A stretch of DNA of 64,000 nt from Latrodectus hesperus (Eukaryota > Arthropoda > Arachnida > Araneae > Theridiidae): positions 4,414,214-4,478,213 of the forward strand of contig CM075852.1 in NCBI GenBank assembly GCA_037975125.1, given 5' to 3'. Under the pieces are notes generated by a model. The model was given only the letters and a program-made list of their open reading frames with translations, searched no databases and was not told the DNA's origin. This document shows, one piece after another, positions 12,194 to 25,073 of this stretch (within the stretch, counting starts at the first letter, position 1; the number at the start of each line of letters is the position of its first letter). The translations under genes and the position numbers were made by a program.

Positions 12194-14690
12194 TAATCCG
12201 TAAATTTAAAACAGAAGTCTTTAATTTTACATTTATTGTTTCATATATTCACCAAACAGTTTACTTCTCTGAATGATATGAATGAGCTATTTAATTTATT
12301 TTCATTATATAACTTTCGCTGATATCATAATATAAGCATTATATGTATTTTATTTTTTTATTTTAATTTTGTAATAATGCTTCCTTTTTTGCCATAGTAA
12401 CATCAAATTATAAAATACTGAACAAAGTTCATTATTTTAGGAAGTTTAAATAAAATTTATTTCATGATGCTTCCGTATATACTTATTTTTCTTTTACGAA
12501 TAGATTTCAAGATTTGGTAATTAGTTAGCGACAACATTACAACGTATTTCTGCTAAATGTGTAGATGATACTACAATTGTTTTCTTTCACATTGCTCGTT
12601 CAAATTTACTAATATTTAGCAACCGGAATTTATACAAATATTATGAAATTAAATTTCATTTCGAAGAAGAAAAAGCTTATAAAATAAAATAACGTGTAAT
12701 GTATTTAAGAATTAAACACTTAAAAAATGTAGATCGAAAAATTATCGAAAAGGAGCTCTATAAATTCATTTAAAATTTAATTGTAAAATATTGAATTTTT
12801 TTTTTTATTTTTAAGTCGGTTGATTAATTTATTCATGAACGTAACTATGTTAAAAATAGAAAGACTGAATTAAGTTAATTTTTTCTCTTAGAAAGAAAGT
12901 AGTCTTTAATGTTTCTTACACAATTTTGCTCGTAATATGATATATTGTTCATGATAAGCGATATATAAGGTAATTTTATATTTCATAAAACTTAAAACGG
13001 TAAGTTCAAATCAAATTAGCTCACATGGGCAAAAAAATCAAACAAACCAATCCAATTCTATCTCTAAAATGTAGAAAAAATTATAGATTTGACAAGTAAT
13101 CAGTATTTAAGGGAAGAAGCATTAACGCGTGTCAACAATTAATTGATGAATCAAAAGTAAATGAAAATATATTTTCGATATAATTTACGTATGGCTGAAT
13201 AAAAGAGAATAGCTTTTCCCAAAATTTTCCTCTAACAATTCGATGGGAAGTATGAAATGCATGTTGGTAGCAACACTTTGAACAATTGTTTATAAAAAAA
13301 CTGATTTATTCTCTAAAAGCTTATTATCTTACAATAACCTTAACTAAAACTTAAGCCTTCGTTAATAAGTCTTGTGTGCAAATGAAATAAATCTGAGCTT
13401 GGTTTAATAATGTTAATCTCTGAAAATATTTATGGTGCGTAGATTCAAGTCAAATTACTTGCTGATATTGCTCAAAACTTCTCTCTGATATATTTGATAA
13501 AAATTAAAATGTGATTATAATTTATGTTACATGTAATTAAATATTATTATTCAGCCTGATTTTAAAATGTTTTAGAAATTAATAAATATCGCATATAAGT
13601 ACAAAATATAACAACAAAGACAAAAATAGGAAATGTCAGCATTAGCTAACTCTATATCATATTACTGCGCTGCATTTAAGTAAAGAAATTTCATCTTAGA
13701 TTAATTAATGATTGAACTCAACATGAGCACAGACACTCATTTTGAGAATTTTTAAAAGCATTTACATGGAATTTCTAAATACATTTCATAGTCTGCATTT
13801 TCTTAGAATATAAAAAATTATTTTGATTTGTAAATAAGTATTCAAAATTGTATTAATATATTCTTTTTTATTTGGTACATTAATATATTTTTGACTCATG
13901 TGTTGTTTTGATTTACTCTGGTATCGAAAAAGTAAATATTAATAATACTTGAAAGTAATATTGAGTAGAAGCGCCTTACTTCAATCTAGATAATAGATAA
14001 AATACAAGAGATTTGTAAAGAATAAAGAACAGATGATCAAATAGCTCCCCCAAAAGGATCATTTTTTAAAGATATTGACAAGGAAATATTGAGTAAAATT
14101 GAATAAATGTAATCCCTTGGCCCTATTACCTACAAAATCCCGGTATTCAAGCATATGGTGCTATCACCTTCTATCACTCTGCATGATTTTCATTTAAAGA
14201 AAAGTTGGTTGTTTACCTTTATATATGTATGACACACATTTATTATCATACTTTATACGTGAAAAACAATGCAAATCAAACTTAAATGTGAAAGTATTCT
14301 TCCATTGTTCAAGGCATATATGACAGCCATACATGAAGTGGTTCAGCGTTTAAATTCATAGATAGGAAATCAGACCTTCAGTATTTCTAATTGCAGTGTG
14401 GCATGATTTAATAAGAATGTTACATGGTCTTCTGCTTTAGAAAAATGGAAACTTTGGTTGTTTAGTCATATCACTATACAGAAATCAGTTTGGCACTCAC
14501 ACATTTAACTACCCTTCAGAATTGGTTTGGTAAAATGTCGAGAAAGGTTTCCATAAATAAGATATTTATCACGATTTGGTGAAATTTAGGAAATTTATAA
14601 TGAAGGAAATATGTATTTTAAGATCAGTTTTGCCAATTTAATTTTTAAACTGTGCCCAACATTCACCTAAAATATGCTTACATTTACGAT
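12194..14690. other. AT-rich stretch, no gene
   Basis: I see no exon, RNA gene or clear repeat over these 2.5 kb. Confidence 0.5.
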
Positions 14691-14696
14691 TAGTAT

Positions 14697-15545
14697 ACAG
14701 GGTGATTTTAAATAGTTTTTACAAATTAAGAAGGGTGATAGTAATCATTCATACAAGCAATAATTACATAAGAATATAGAGTCGCATTCCACTCTGAGAG
14801 GCAGAAAAGAGGAATTCCTACCTGAACTTACAAGTTTTGGTTAAGCGACGGAATAATACCAAAGGTTTCACAATCAAATTTATTGTTTAGTGAAAACCTC
14901 ACAGCAAATGCTCAAAATGTCGTGTGTCGTTGCACAGTTGCATGTCTCTATGGATGGGGAGTGTATCAGCCTACAATAAACTATGAAGCACATGTTCCAA
15001 GAAGATACAGTATGTTGCGCCGGTCAAACGGTCCGGCATGACGTAAGGGCCTACCAGGTAATCACCAAGGGTACCTGCCCAGGTGTTCACGAAAAATTTC
15101 TGCTGGTGTTACGAGGAGTTGCACATGGGGATTGTTGTCAGAACAAATGTGTTGATTGCGCGTCTTCAAAATACCTTCTCTGCTGAATGTTGCCTCATTA
15201 CTAAATAATACTAATGTAGGAAATCGTGAATTGCCGTTCTTCATCCCCAGCATTCACTGCACAATCTGGCCGGCAGGGATAATCATCTGTCTGCAAACAT
15301 TGCAATTTTTGCTCATGTTATAGGGGTGCAAGCATTCCTCGTGTAAAATCCGCCACCCTGCTGGTTGAGAAATATCAGCTCACGTATTTGTGGAAGGAGG
15401 TACTTCAAATCTAGTCAAAATTCGGTCTTTCATTTATGGCGTTGGTGAATTTTGTGAACGTCCTGCATTGCTGTTTGAGATGGCAAATGAACTGCTTTCT
15501 CGCATTCGTCGATCAACACTAGAAAAGGTAGGATGACTTGGAATA
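14697..15545 (-). pseudogene. Decayed Tc1/mariner-superfamily (IS630-like) DDE transposase
   Basis: The complement carries scattered transposase pieces in shifting frames. In order they are: VWRI-like LHEECLHPYNMS (about 15310-15360), then FSNEATF with GILKTRN and NPHVQLL (15085-15210), then WAGTLGDYLVGPYVMPDRL and GATYCIFLEH (about 14985-15090). In this superfamily FxDEATF holds the first catalytic aspartate; here it reads N. In-frame stops and frameshifts show it is long dead. A CAGGGTGATT motif at 14698-14707 resembles the terminal repeat of such elements, but no matching right end was found. Relatives with long ORFs are common in arthropods (from memory). The 14983-15186 forward frame is a shadow of this. 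Confidence 0.75.
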
Positions 15546-16880
15546 CGAAGAATTGGAAATCGTTGTTCTTACAAGTTTTAAGTGTTTGAATTTTATAAAG
15601 TAATTCTTGTGTCTTTTAATATTGTGAAATAATAATACAATCTAACAAAGCATGCAGTGATTTTATATGTGGTTCTTTGTATAAAATTTTTAAAAGAATT
15701 TAAAATTATTTACCTTTCTAACTATTGAAAAATTTTCGACATTCTCATTTTGAATTTTAAATGTAAATTATCTAAGCACTTAATGTATTTCATATTTTTC
15801 TTACTTATTTTACAAAATTTAATGAATATTAAGAAGTCAAGTAAACATTAAAACGTTTTCTTTTCTATTCGGTGAGCTAGTAATTTTACAGTAAAATATG
15901 CTAACTCTATTTAAGAATATTAAATGAACATTATTTATTTAAAAACAAATTAAAGAAAAAATTTCAATGTTGTCAATGTTTGTATACAAATAATGAATAT
16001 TCCATATTTATGAACATTCATTGAACAAACTATTCATAATAAACTTATTTAAAATAATATTTTATTAAATACTTTGTATTTAATTGAGTGCAGCATGCTA
16101 TCTATTTTTTTTAAAAAAAATTTTACTTTTAGTAAATTAAAATGTTAGTAAATTTTTTGAATAATTCATTAGGTGAGATTCTGTTTTTTTAATATTGTTC
16201 TTGTTTTTCATAGATTTCTAAAAAATGAAATTATTTTACATACCATGATTGGTTAAATTATCTAATGCAATTCATATTTCCTTGAATTTTTTTATAAATG
16301 ATGTTACGAAAAACTGCGTTACTGTGAATTTTTCTCAGAACAGAAATTAAGTTTAGTAAATTAAATCTATGGTGTAAGACAAAATTCTAAAAAAAGCTGA
16401 AGAAATGTTAGTTTTTCAGTCTAATAAGGGTATAAGAGCATGTATATGTCATGTAACTAGTTCTTTTACAATAATATACATACAAACTCCTTGGAAAATG
16501 CTTAAATCTAATCCAAATTGTAGATAATTTGACTTATTTAATTTAATTATATTTCATTTTGTGACACACAACTACTTTTTCTCTTCAAACATATAAGCAT
16601 TCAATATTATTCATAATTTTCAAATCATAAATTTTCATTTCTAGGCTTTTCAAAAGCTAATCGAGGCATATTGATCACTTTTTTATGTTTATGAATTTAA
16701 TCCTTAGCAGAATTCTTAATTTCGTAATAGGTAACACTTTTATTACTTTTCAATGATACTATCCAATGGTGGTCCAATGGATTATTATTTGTTGGAGTAC
16801 TAAATATAACATATTATAGCAGCAACACCACTTAAGTCGTAGAACAAACTGCAAACTCCAGTGCATCTTAATAACTCAGT
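15546..16880. other. AT-rich stretch, no gene
   Basis: No exon, repeat or RNA gene recognised. Confidence 0.5.
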
Positions 16881-16884
16881 GTTG

Positions 16885-17705
16885 AACATAACTTGTTGGA
16901 TACTCAGCATGAGGGCTTTCTCTAAACCACTTCTCTCTATTTGTCGTTTACTATACATGTTTACTTTTTTACAATAAGAGATCATGCTACTTTTTTCAAC
17001 TGGCCCATTTGTCCATAACGACTCTATTGGTTCTCTAAGCCCTTTCTTTCTATTTGTCATATACTATATATACTTACTTTTTACAATTAGAGATCATGCT
17101 ACTTTTTGCAGCTGATCCATTTGTCTATCACGATTGTATTCTTTCTCTAAGCGACTTCTTTCTATTTGTCATTTACTATATATATTCACTTTTTACAATA
17201 AGAGATCTTGCTACTTTTTGCAGTTGGCTCATTTGTCCATCACGACTCTTTTCCTTCTCTGAGCCATTTCTTTCTATTTGTCATGTACTATATATACTTA
17301 CTTTTTACAATTAGAGATCATGCTACTTTTTGCAGCTGATCCATTTGTCTATCACGACTGTATTCTTTCTCTAAGCGACTTCTTTCGATTTGTCATTTAC
17401 TATATATACTTACTTTTTCAATAAGAAATCATGCCACTTTTTCAGGTGATCCATTTGTCCTTCACGACTGCATTTTTTTTCTAAGCGACTTCTTTCTATT
17501 TGCCATGCACTATATATACTTACTTTTTACAATAAGAGATCTTGCTACCTTTTTCAGCTGGCCCATTTTTCCACCACGACTTTATTCTTTCTCTGAACCA
17601 CTTATTTCTATTTGTCATATACTATATATACTAACTTTTTAAAATAAGAGATCTTGATATTTTTTGCAACTGGCCTATCACGACTCTATTCTTTGTTTTT
17701 GCACA
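16885..17705. repeat. Tandem array, 112-bp unit, about 7 copies
   Basis: The landmark CTATTTGTC (with substitutions) recurs at 16938, 17050, 17162, 17274, 17386, 17496 and 17608, a spacing of 112 bases (once 110). Each unit contains an ACTATATATA block, AGAGATC and a CACGAC block. Units starting at 17050 and 17274 resemble each other more than their neighbours, hinting at a 224-bp dimer. The open frames across it (16800-17060 complement, 17054-17314) are by-products of the repeat and have no recognisable domain. Confidence 0.95.
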
Positions 17706-19370
17706 TTAATATGCATATTCTTTTAAAAATTTATTATTTCGACAGTCATATTATCTCAGTTGTAACTAAATATTTAAAGAGTTTCTTTTCTTTAATTAGT
17801 TCATTAACATCTATCTTCTTATAAATGATGTATTTGCTTATAATGAAACTGATTGAAACTTACAACGCAAGTTTCTAAGTCTTTCGTTACATTGAAATTA
17901 CATGATTGATGATTTTATGAGTAAAATAAAAGACAAAAATGTTATTTTTTTAATATAATAAATGCTTTGCTTACTATATAATAAAGTACAAATGAGTTAT
18001 TTCCAATAAAATTTACAATCTTTCAACTGAAATATGTTTATTAATTTCATTTTAAACATTATTCATTTTTTCAACAAATATTTTTTTCTGATTTTAAATT
18101 ATAGTCATTTTAATATTGTATTTTCTTTTTATTGCATAAACGCCATGTAAAATGTCTTGCTTGTTTTTTTTTAATATTTATTCATTTTTAATATTAATAT
18201 TCAGGTTATATAGTAAATATTTCATTTGTATATAGTAAATATACTTACTAATTACTTTTGTAAAATTAAGAATGTAAAAAAGAGTTAAAATACCAAATTA
18301 TATATACTTACTTATATTGAAGAACCGAGGAATAACTGTGATTAAAGTGAATTAAAAAATGGGTCAAGAGTATTTTAAATTAATACAAGCTGTAAAATAA
18401 TTATATTAAATGATATCATGAACTTGAGCAGCAACCCAGAAAAAGATGAGAGTTTGGACTCTTATGGCATCATATTTTATCACAGATTAAATATATGAAA
18501 ATTTTTTACATATTTCATTCACATTTTAATATTTCTGTTAAGAATAAAATTATTGCATTCATATGTCATGTACAAATCGTAAAATGAAATCAGAGGCATT
18601 ACTATATTAAAATTATTATATTAAAAATGATCTTAGTCGTAACGTTGATACGTTTAGTAATAACGTATAACGTATAGTAATGTAATAGTAAACCTATTAA
18701 CGTATAGTAATATACGTTTATAATAATCATAATTTAAAACTTTACATTTTAAAATTTAAATCTGCATTTAATTCTAAGCATTTTTAGATTAAATAATCCC
18801 GATTTTAGATTAAATAATATTGTTAAAATATTGTTTTCTAAAATTATATTATATGAATGTTTCATTTGACAAATTGATTAACTCCCTAAAATAAGAGGTT
18901 AAGAAAAATGATGAAACAGTGCATAATTTTTTTCAGGTTAACTTTTTATATTGTATTTACATATAAATTTTGGGATTTTAATTCTTATAAATAAATTTGC
19001 TCTGATTATATCAGTTATATATTGTATACAGCTTTGTAATTAAATTAAACAAAATTTAGGTAGTGGAGTTAATTAATTTTGCATGTGAAATATGTGTATT
19101 AGATAAAAAACAATTTATATATTAAGTAAACACTAACGTATTTGTAATAAAAAGTAAGTAAATATGAGAATATTATAAAAATCACAATATTACATTTTAT
19201 CTTTAAAATTCATCCATTTATTTTAAGTTCTCGAAAACTATCGTTTTTTAATTACAGTTCAGTTGTAAGACAAATATTCTATTTTTCAAAAAGAAAAGCA
19301 TTTATTTTTTAAAATATATTCTTTCTGTAAAATCAATTTTTAATATGTACGTCTGACGATAATGTATTTA
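17706..19370. other. AT-rich stretch, no gene
   Basis: Very AT-rich; only short local duplications such as AACGTATA/ACGTATAGTAA around 18640-18720. No exon seen. Confidence 0.5.
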
Positions 19371-19379
19371 AAAGAGTAT

Positions 19380-19930
19380 ATTGACTCCAGCTCATTAGAC
19401 TTTTAATAAGGTGCAGAAGTGTTCGTTTAAGTTTAAGGGAAAATGTACCTCATACCATCATAAAACTTTTCATTTTTCATGGACTTGATGGAAGAACGTC
19501 ATTAATCTGCATAAATGGGGACAATTTCTCTCCCCCCCCCATCCTGCTATGATCTTGAAAGCGTAATACTGGTCTAGCTCCTGCCCGGCTCATTTATACC
19601 ATGTTATATCCGACATAAATATACACCCAACTGTTATTATAAACTTCTGTAAATTAATTAAACCTTTTCCCTCTGAATCGTCGTAGCTATGATTAATTTT
19701 GCCTTAGGATAGGGAAAACTCTTTTACGGAGCAAAGATCCCTCGAGATTCTCCGGAAAAGAGAGCAAGGTTGGTATGTTTGGAAAAGAGGTTGGGGGGTG
19801 AAAAAGAAAATTTTCTAGATCCGAAAGGATGCAAATGACTCCTTGTGACTCGAAATGAGAATATTTTGATTGTAATTAAGATTCAGAGCAGCTTGACAAA
19901 TTTTGAGTGAGGACTTGACGTTTGAACTGG
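19380..19930. promoter_or_regulatory. GC-richer non-coding island, candidate enhancer
   Basis: About 550 bases of higher-complexity sequence without an open frame in a strongly AT-rich neighbourhood. It includes a C9-10 run near 19532, a homeodomain-type TTAATTAAA near 19656 and an octamer-like ATGCAAAT near 19829. Such islands inside long introns of developmental genes are often conserved regulatory DNA. This is inference from composition only. Confidence 0.25.
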
Positions 19931-22480
19931 AAGAGAGAGATTTGAATTTTACGTTTTGATCTCATATATTAAAAGTGCGCGTATAAGCTGCAATATTAAA
20001 TTGAAAAAGAAATGAATGTCTCTAGAAATCTTTATAATATAAAGTTACTCATATTGAGGTTTCTGAAACAGCAATTTATTTCCTTGGGTCTGTTCAATTT
20101 TTATTGTTTGATATTTTTTTAATTATTTAATGCATTGAAAAACCATTTTTTGTATTCATGATAAATTTACATACTGTAATTAAAATTTATCTTATTTATA
20201 GCAAAAAGCATTTTTTATTTTCATATTATTAAATTTAAATAAACATATATTATTAGTGAGTACTTCTTTGTATACATTAACATAAAATGCTCTTATATAA
20301 TATTTATACATAAAAAGTACTTCTATTTCTTGAACTTTATATTTTAATGAAGAACAAACATGGTTTTGATTATAGTTAAAATTGAAAAGTTTATTCGGAA
20401 TTATGAATTAATATGAAAATATGTTTATTTATAATAAATACGATTAAATTAATTAAACAAGATTAAAAAACAGGAATTAAATCTTTATGAAAATAAACAA
20501 TATTTTGTATTAGTAAAATTTAAATCAAAGTAAAGAATAAAACAGTCCAAAGGTGTATGATATAAATTAACTGAAAATCATTATTTATTTGACTTTAATT
20601 TTAAACTACAGTATTTAAAGTCTAAGCTTTCAGGGAAAACTCAATCTAAATAGTGTCAATCCCATCAATTTCAGTGTTATCGCCGGAGGATAACAGCTTA
20701 ATCGATAAATATGTGCTGCCTTATAGAACTCCAACCTGAAAGCTACTAGCAGCTTCAGCATTCACATAAAGCAGCTTATGGCAATACCACTAGGAGCACA
20801 GGATACCGATCAGGATATAAAATTGACGATGATTTAATTGTACATTTAGTAAAATGGAAATTAGATCTTAGTCATATACCCAATTGTTGCATCAACAAAT
20901 TTCAATGTATAAATGAAAAAGAAAAAAATCTTAATTTTAAAATAGTGCTATGTTGTAAAAGTATTATGCTAAAAAATGTATTAAACATTCATTACGTTGA
21001 AATTTAGGCTATTATATAACATATATTCAAAATATTATTATTATTGTCTTTTTTAATTCAATTGCAATGAAAGCTTTGTTAATCTAAAAACTACAAAATC
21101 TTAAGAATAAAGAATTTGTGTTTTGTCACAGTTATATTATTGAACTCAATAGCTTGCAAAATATATTACGTTTATACTTGAAGTTATATAAATCTGAAAA
21201 AGTACTTATTTTGTTGTAAATTCAAATTCACAATTATTGAATATTTCCTACACTAAACTGCAATAAGTATATTAAATCAATATAATATGTGCAGAATTTT
21301 TATAATAATTTTTGCATGTAGTTAATATTTAAATAATTTCTACTAATTTTTATGATTAACATATTTTTAAAAATATACTTTTGAAATAAAATATTTAATC
21401 ATTTAAAACTATTAACCCCTTATAAGACTATTCGAAATTATTGTTTATTTGTGTTTATTATAAAGTACATTAAATTTCTATGAATTCCGCTTCTTTAACA
21501 GTTTATAGATGTTATACTTCTGAGCAAAATGTTAACGTCTTCCAATATCATAGAGGAAATAAATCTATCAATTATTGAACATAAAAATCTTGAGAGTTCT
21601 GCATTATTAGAAATAGTGTAATTAAAATTAGGTATTGCTTTATATAATTTTTCATCAGTTTTATGATTAATTTTTTTCAAATACTTAAAATCAATTAAGA
21701 ATGTTCAAAGTTTAATTTTCATTTACGTAATCTTATTTCAAAATACATTTTATTAATATATTCCTGTCAGTTCTACATTTACAATCTATATAAAGGAGAA
21801 AATTAAAATTTTTCATACAATGAAACATATTCCAGTAAAATATTTTCTGAAGAGGAATTTAAATCGTAGGAAGCATGCTACATTCCATTATTATGGGATG
21901 CCAATATAAGTCGTATTTATTAACAGAAAGTAATAAAGTAATAGATTCACTACAAATACTTATAGTGTGATCATTTTATTTCTGATTTGCAACTTGAGAA
22001 ATGGGTTTGGATTATGTCAGAAAAGTTTACCATTTTGAAAGAGTTTATGATAGGAAAAGAAAGAGGTTTATAGTAAGAGTTTAACAAAAATTTTATTCAT
22101 ATACAATTTTACTAGGAATTATAAATGTATCATAGCTTATACTAATGCTCCATGACTGTCAAAATGAAATTGCATCTAAAATAATATCTCTTATATCTGT
22201 ATTTTGTCTTTGAAATGAGAAGTTTCTACCAATTTGTGTGTGTATTTGATTTTTTTCTCCAGATTAATATTTTCTTATAATTAATATTCAAATTTTGAAT
22301 TAAAATTAAAAATCTTCATTAAGGAAAATTTTAAAATATCAACCATAAATTTATTATATGTATACTAATTCCGTTGATAAAAACAATTCTTCAAAAATTC
22401 CTTTATCATTTCTGCAATGGATAAATAGTAGATAAAAATATAAGGTACAAATATATTGTACTGATATTTCGAACCGAGTC
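19931..22480. other. AT-rich stretch, no gene
   Basis: No exon recognised. A short GC-richer patch at about 20640-20830 has no open frame. The complement frame 21495-21680 has no recognisable domain. Confidence 0.5.
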
Positions 22481-22484
22481 AGAA

Positions 22485-22625
22485 CCTGGTTAACGGCTTG
22501 GTCTTTGATTCAACAGTTCGTTGATTTGATTGCCAATATGGGTTTGTATTGTTTCTTAATCACCTGGTCTATTTAGTTTTTGTGTAGAAATAAAACTGTT
22601 GAATGTAAAAGAAACACACGTGACA
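22485..22625 (+). mobile_element. Degenerate family-2 SINE relic
   Basis: The phrase GATTCAACAGTTCGTTGATTTGATT resembles the A/B-box stretch of the family-2 SINEs (compare 61980-62140 and 26325-26490), followed by a CACCTGGTCTA body motif. The B-box is mutated and the tail eroded. Ends are approximate. Confidence 0.45.
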
Positions 22626-23447
22626 TTTTAAATATTTTAATTCAGAATTTAAAACTAAATATGACTGTCATATTAAAAACAAATATTTTGTTTAATATTT
22701 TTAAATGAGTACAGATATTTTTAATGTAACTATAAAGATAAGGTACATAAAATTTCATATTTCTCACAGATTGTTTTTTTTAAATTTAAAATTTCAAACG
22801 AATTATACACCGTAGCACAATTTATTATCTCACTTCAAGCTCTAAACAAAATGTTTGTGAAAATTAATTTCCATTTAGATTTTATTAAAGAATTATACAA
22901 TAATTATATTTTTTGAAATGTGCAGTAAATAATAGAAATAGTTTTGCATTCAAAGCTATACCCTTTATAGGAAAATATTTGGGAATATCAAGTATTAAAT
23001 TTTTTATTTCATTTTGTTTGTGTGTTCCTTTTTCTATGAAATAATTTATCATTCAAATATTGATTCTTAAGTTTGCTATCAAAAATTTAATATTTTTATT
23101 CCGAAAAACAGACATGTTTTTTTTATTATTTATTTATTTCGATAACAGTTTTTCAGTTTTAATAATAGAGATTTTGAAGCATTTCCTTTAAATAGAACAT
23201 TAAAGAATATTAAACAGAACATAAAGAAAAATAGAACATTAAAGAGTATGAAAGATAAAAATAAAAATTCAATGGATTTATATTTACTTTGAAAAATAAA
23301 CTCTTCAGTTTATAATTAATTATGGTTCAGACTACAAAAATCAGCGAAATTTTTTCGCTCAAATAATTAATAAGGAATTTTAAAAGTAATATTACAAAGA
23401 CTCTTGGACACTGCGCCATGAAACACAATCAACCAAACCTATATTAA
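22626..23447. other. AT-rich stretch, no gene
   Basis: No feature recognised. Confidence 0.45.
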
Positions 23448-23455
23448 AAAGACAT

Positions 23456-23618
23456 TAATCCGAATTGGCAGTTAAATGATTTGCGTTCAATAGTTCATGG
23501 GTTCAAATCCCAATTTGGGAACAGATGTTCATAATTGTTTGAAATTCACTTCAAGCTTGAGATCCCAGTAGAATTGGTCCTTGAGTGGTAAAAACTTCCT
23601 TTCAGTGACAAACAAACC
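23456..23618 (+). mobile_element. tRNA-derived SINE, family 2
   Basis: It has an A-box-like GGCAGTTAAATGATT, the B-box GGTTCAAATCCC and a tail with GTGACAAACAAACC. An 8-bp duplication AAAGACAT flanks it (23448-23455 and 23619-23626). Internal identity to the copy at 8546-8724 is clear but eroded. Confidence 0.8.
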
Positions 23619-23626
23619 AAAGACAT

Positions 23627-24095
23627 AAAATTGTATATAGTAATAAACATGTGCTTCTCATCAACTAATAAGCTTCCAGACTCTAATATTCATATGATAA
23701 ATTCGGAACTATTGTTTTTGAATACATTTAGGTTAAGGGATATATTTCAATTATAAATCCATTTATAAAATAATCCTATTATATTAAAGCAAAAATAAAA
23801 TTGGAAATAATGTCTCATAAAACTTTAATATATCTTGGATATGATTTAAAGAAACATTACTGACATTTTTTGGATGTAGAACGTTTTTTGTGATCATTTA
23901 ACTTTTAAAGCTTCAAATAAAGATCAACTTTTAGCTTGGACTTTTTAAATAATGTATTTCGTAACTGCTTTAATACAACTATTTATTTGTAAAGATAAAA
24001 AGACAAGATTTTTATTTAAATTTTTGTGCTTGCATTTTAAAGATAAATCCTAGAATAAATAAAATGGATCATGGGAGAATTTTGTTATTTCTAGC
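23627..24095. other. AT-rich stretch, no gene
   Basis: No feature recognised between two SINEs. Confidence 0.45.
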
Positions 24096-24102
24096 AAATT
24101 GT

Positions 24103-24413
24103 ACCGACCGATGGCTGAGTGGTTAGCGCTCCTGACTCCTAAGCTGTGGGTCCTGGGTTTGAATCCCGGTTCGGATTTGGATGTTACTTTCTTTCTCTGT
24201 TCTCTTTGTGTTTCTCTATCCTTTCTTCCGTGATGATGCATGAATGTGGCCCACCCTATAAACGGGTTTGTGGTGGTATGACGCGGTTAACGCTACTCGC
24301 CTCCATGACTTGGTTCACAGGTGCCCGCTGGGTAACGACAAATGAGTAGCAGATTTCTGACCTGGTTGCGGCATAGGGTTCAACCCTCAGGTGCCCGCCG
24401 TTTGAAAAAAACT
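24103..24413 (+). mobile_element. tRNA-derived SINE, family 1-like
   Basis: A good tRNA-like head: A-box TGGCTGAGTGGTTAGCG (24113-24129), B-box GGGTTTGAATCCCGG (24156-24170). The CT-rich body then has an ATAAACGGGT motif shared with the SINE at 55929. The flanking AAATTGT (24096-24102 and 24414-24420) is a probable 7-bp target duplication. It is not a working tRNA gene: no acceptor stem closes it, and the rest is SINE body. Confidence 0.82.
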
Positions 24414-24604
24414 AAATTGTTCAAAGTTAGAAGAAAAGTTTGATTTCAAACTATCCTCAATATCTTCCTCTTTTTCATATGGGTTTTGTATTATTTCACG
24501 TCTAACGAAAGCTGTAGACAAACTAAAGAGCGTTTGAGGTCACATAATGCAATGTTCAAATTGAGGAATAAAACCCCAGTTAAAAATCGCTCTTGCCATT
24601 TTAA

Positions 24605-25073
24605 ACTAATCATAAAGTGAATGTTTTGCCTTGTCTTTTTCTCATTTTGCTTTTTCTTCTGTTCATCTTCAAAATGCTCAGTTTTGGAAACAATATCGCT
24701 AAACATTTTAAAATTAATTATTTAGATAAACAGGTGATTTTCCTTAATTAAAAACTTTTACTAACGAAAAAAATTACATTTAAAAATACTTCTGCATTAC
24801 TGGTAAGAATTATGGATGGATTTTTTCTCATCGCCTACGACATTCAGACATTTGATGGTGAACTTCGCCTTTTTTGCTGCCGCTGGGAGAATGGGATTTG
24901 ATGGCAGGTAACAAATTCGTAGGTAAGTCGGATTTCCGACGCCGTCTCAATTCGATATGACGTACATTAAACGTTATCTGACGTCATGGATATTTTAAAC
25001 CAATGAGAAATCTAATAAAGTGTCGTAATCATATTCTCAAATGGAACAAAAGAAGCAACCCCTTTATCGTTAG
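24605..25073 (-). repeat. Dispersed family R1, copy 2
   Basis: A full-length relative of the copies at 11841, 50914 and 62518. The ends CTAATCATAAAGTG (24605) and the complement of CTAACGATAAAG (right end) form a sub-terminal inverted repeat. The core has TTCGCCTTTTTTGCTGCCG and ATGACGTAC-type motifs. On the complement two reading segments resemble those of the other copies, but stops interrupt them. Similarity to copies 3 and 4 extends about 20-50 bases left of 24605 (CTCTTGCCA), so the true left end is uncertain. Confidence 0.75.

Noticed and set aside
16800..17314. Two 86-codon frames near 17 kb
   Set aside because: Both overlap the 112-bp tandem array and contain no domain.
24106..24180. 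A functional tRNA gene from the good A and B boxes
   Set aside because: There is no closing acceptor stem and the sequence runs on into a SINE body with target duplications.
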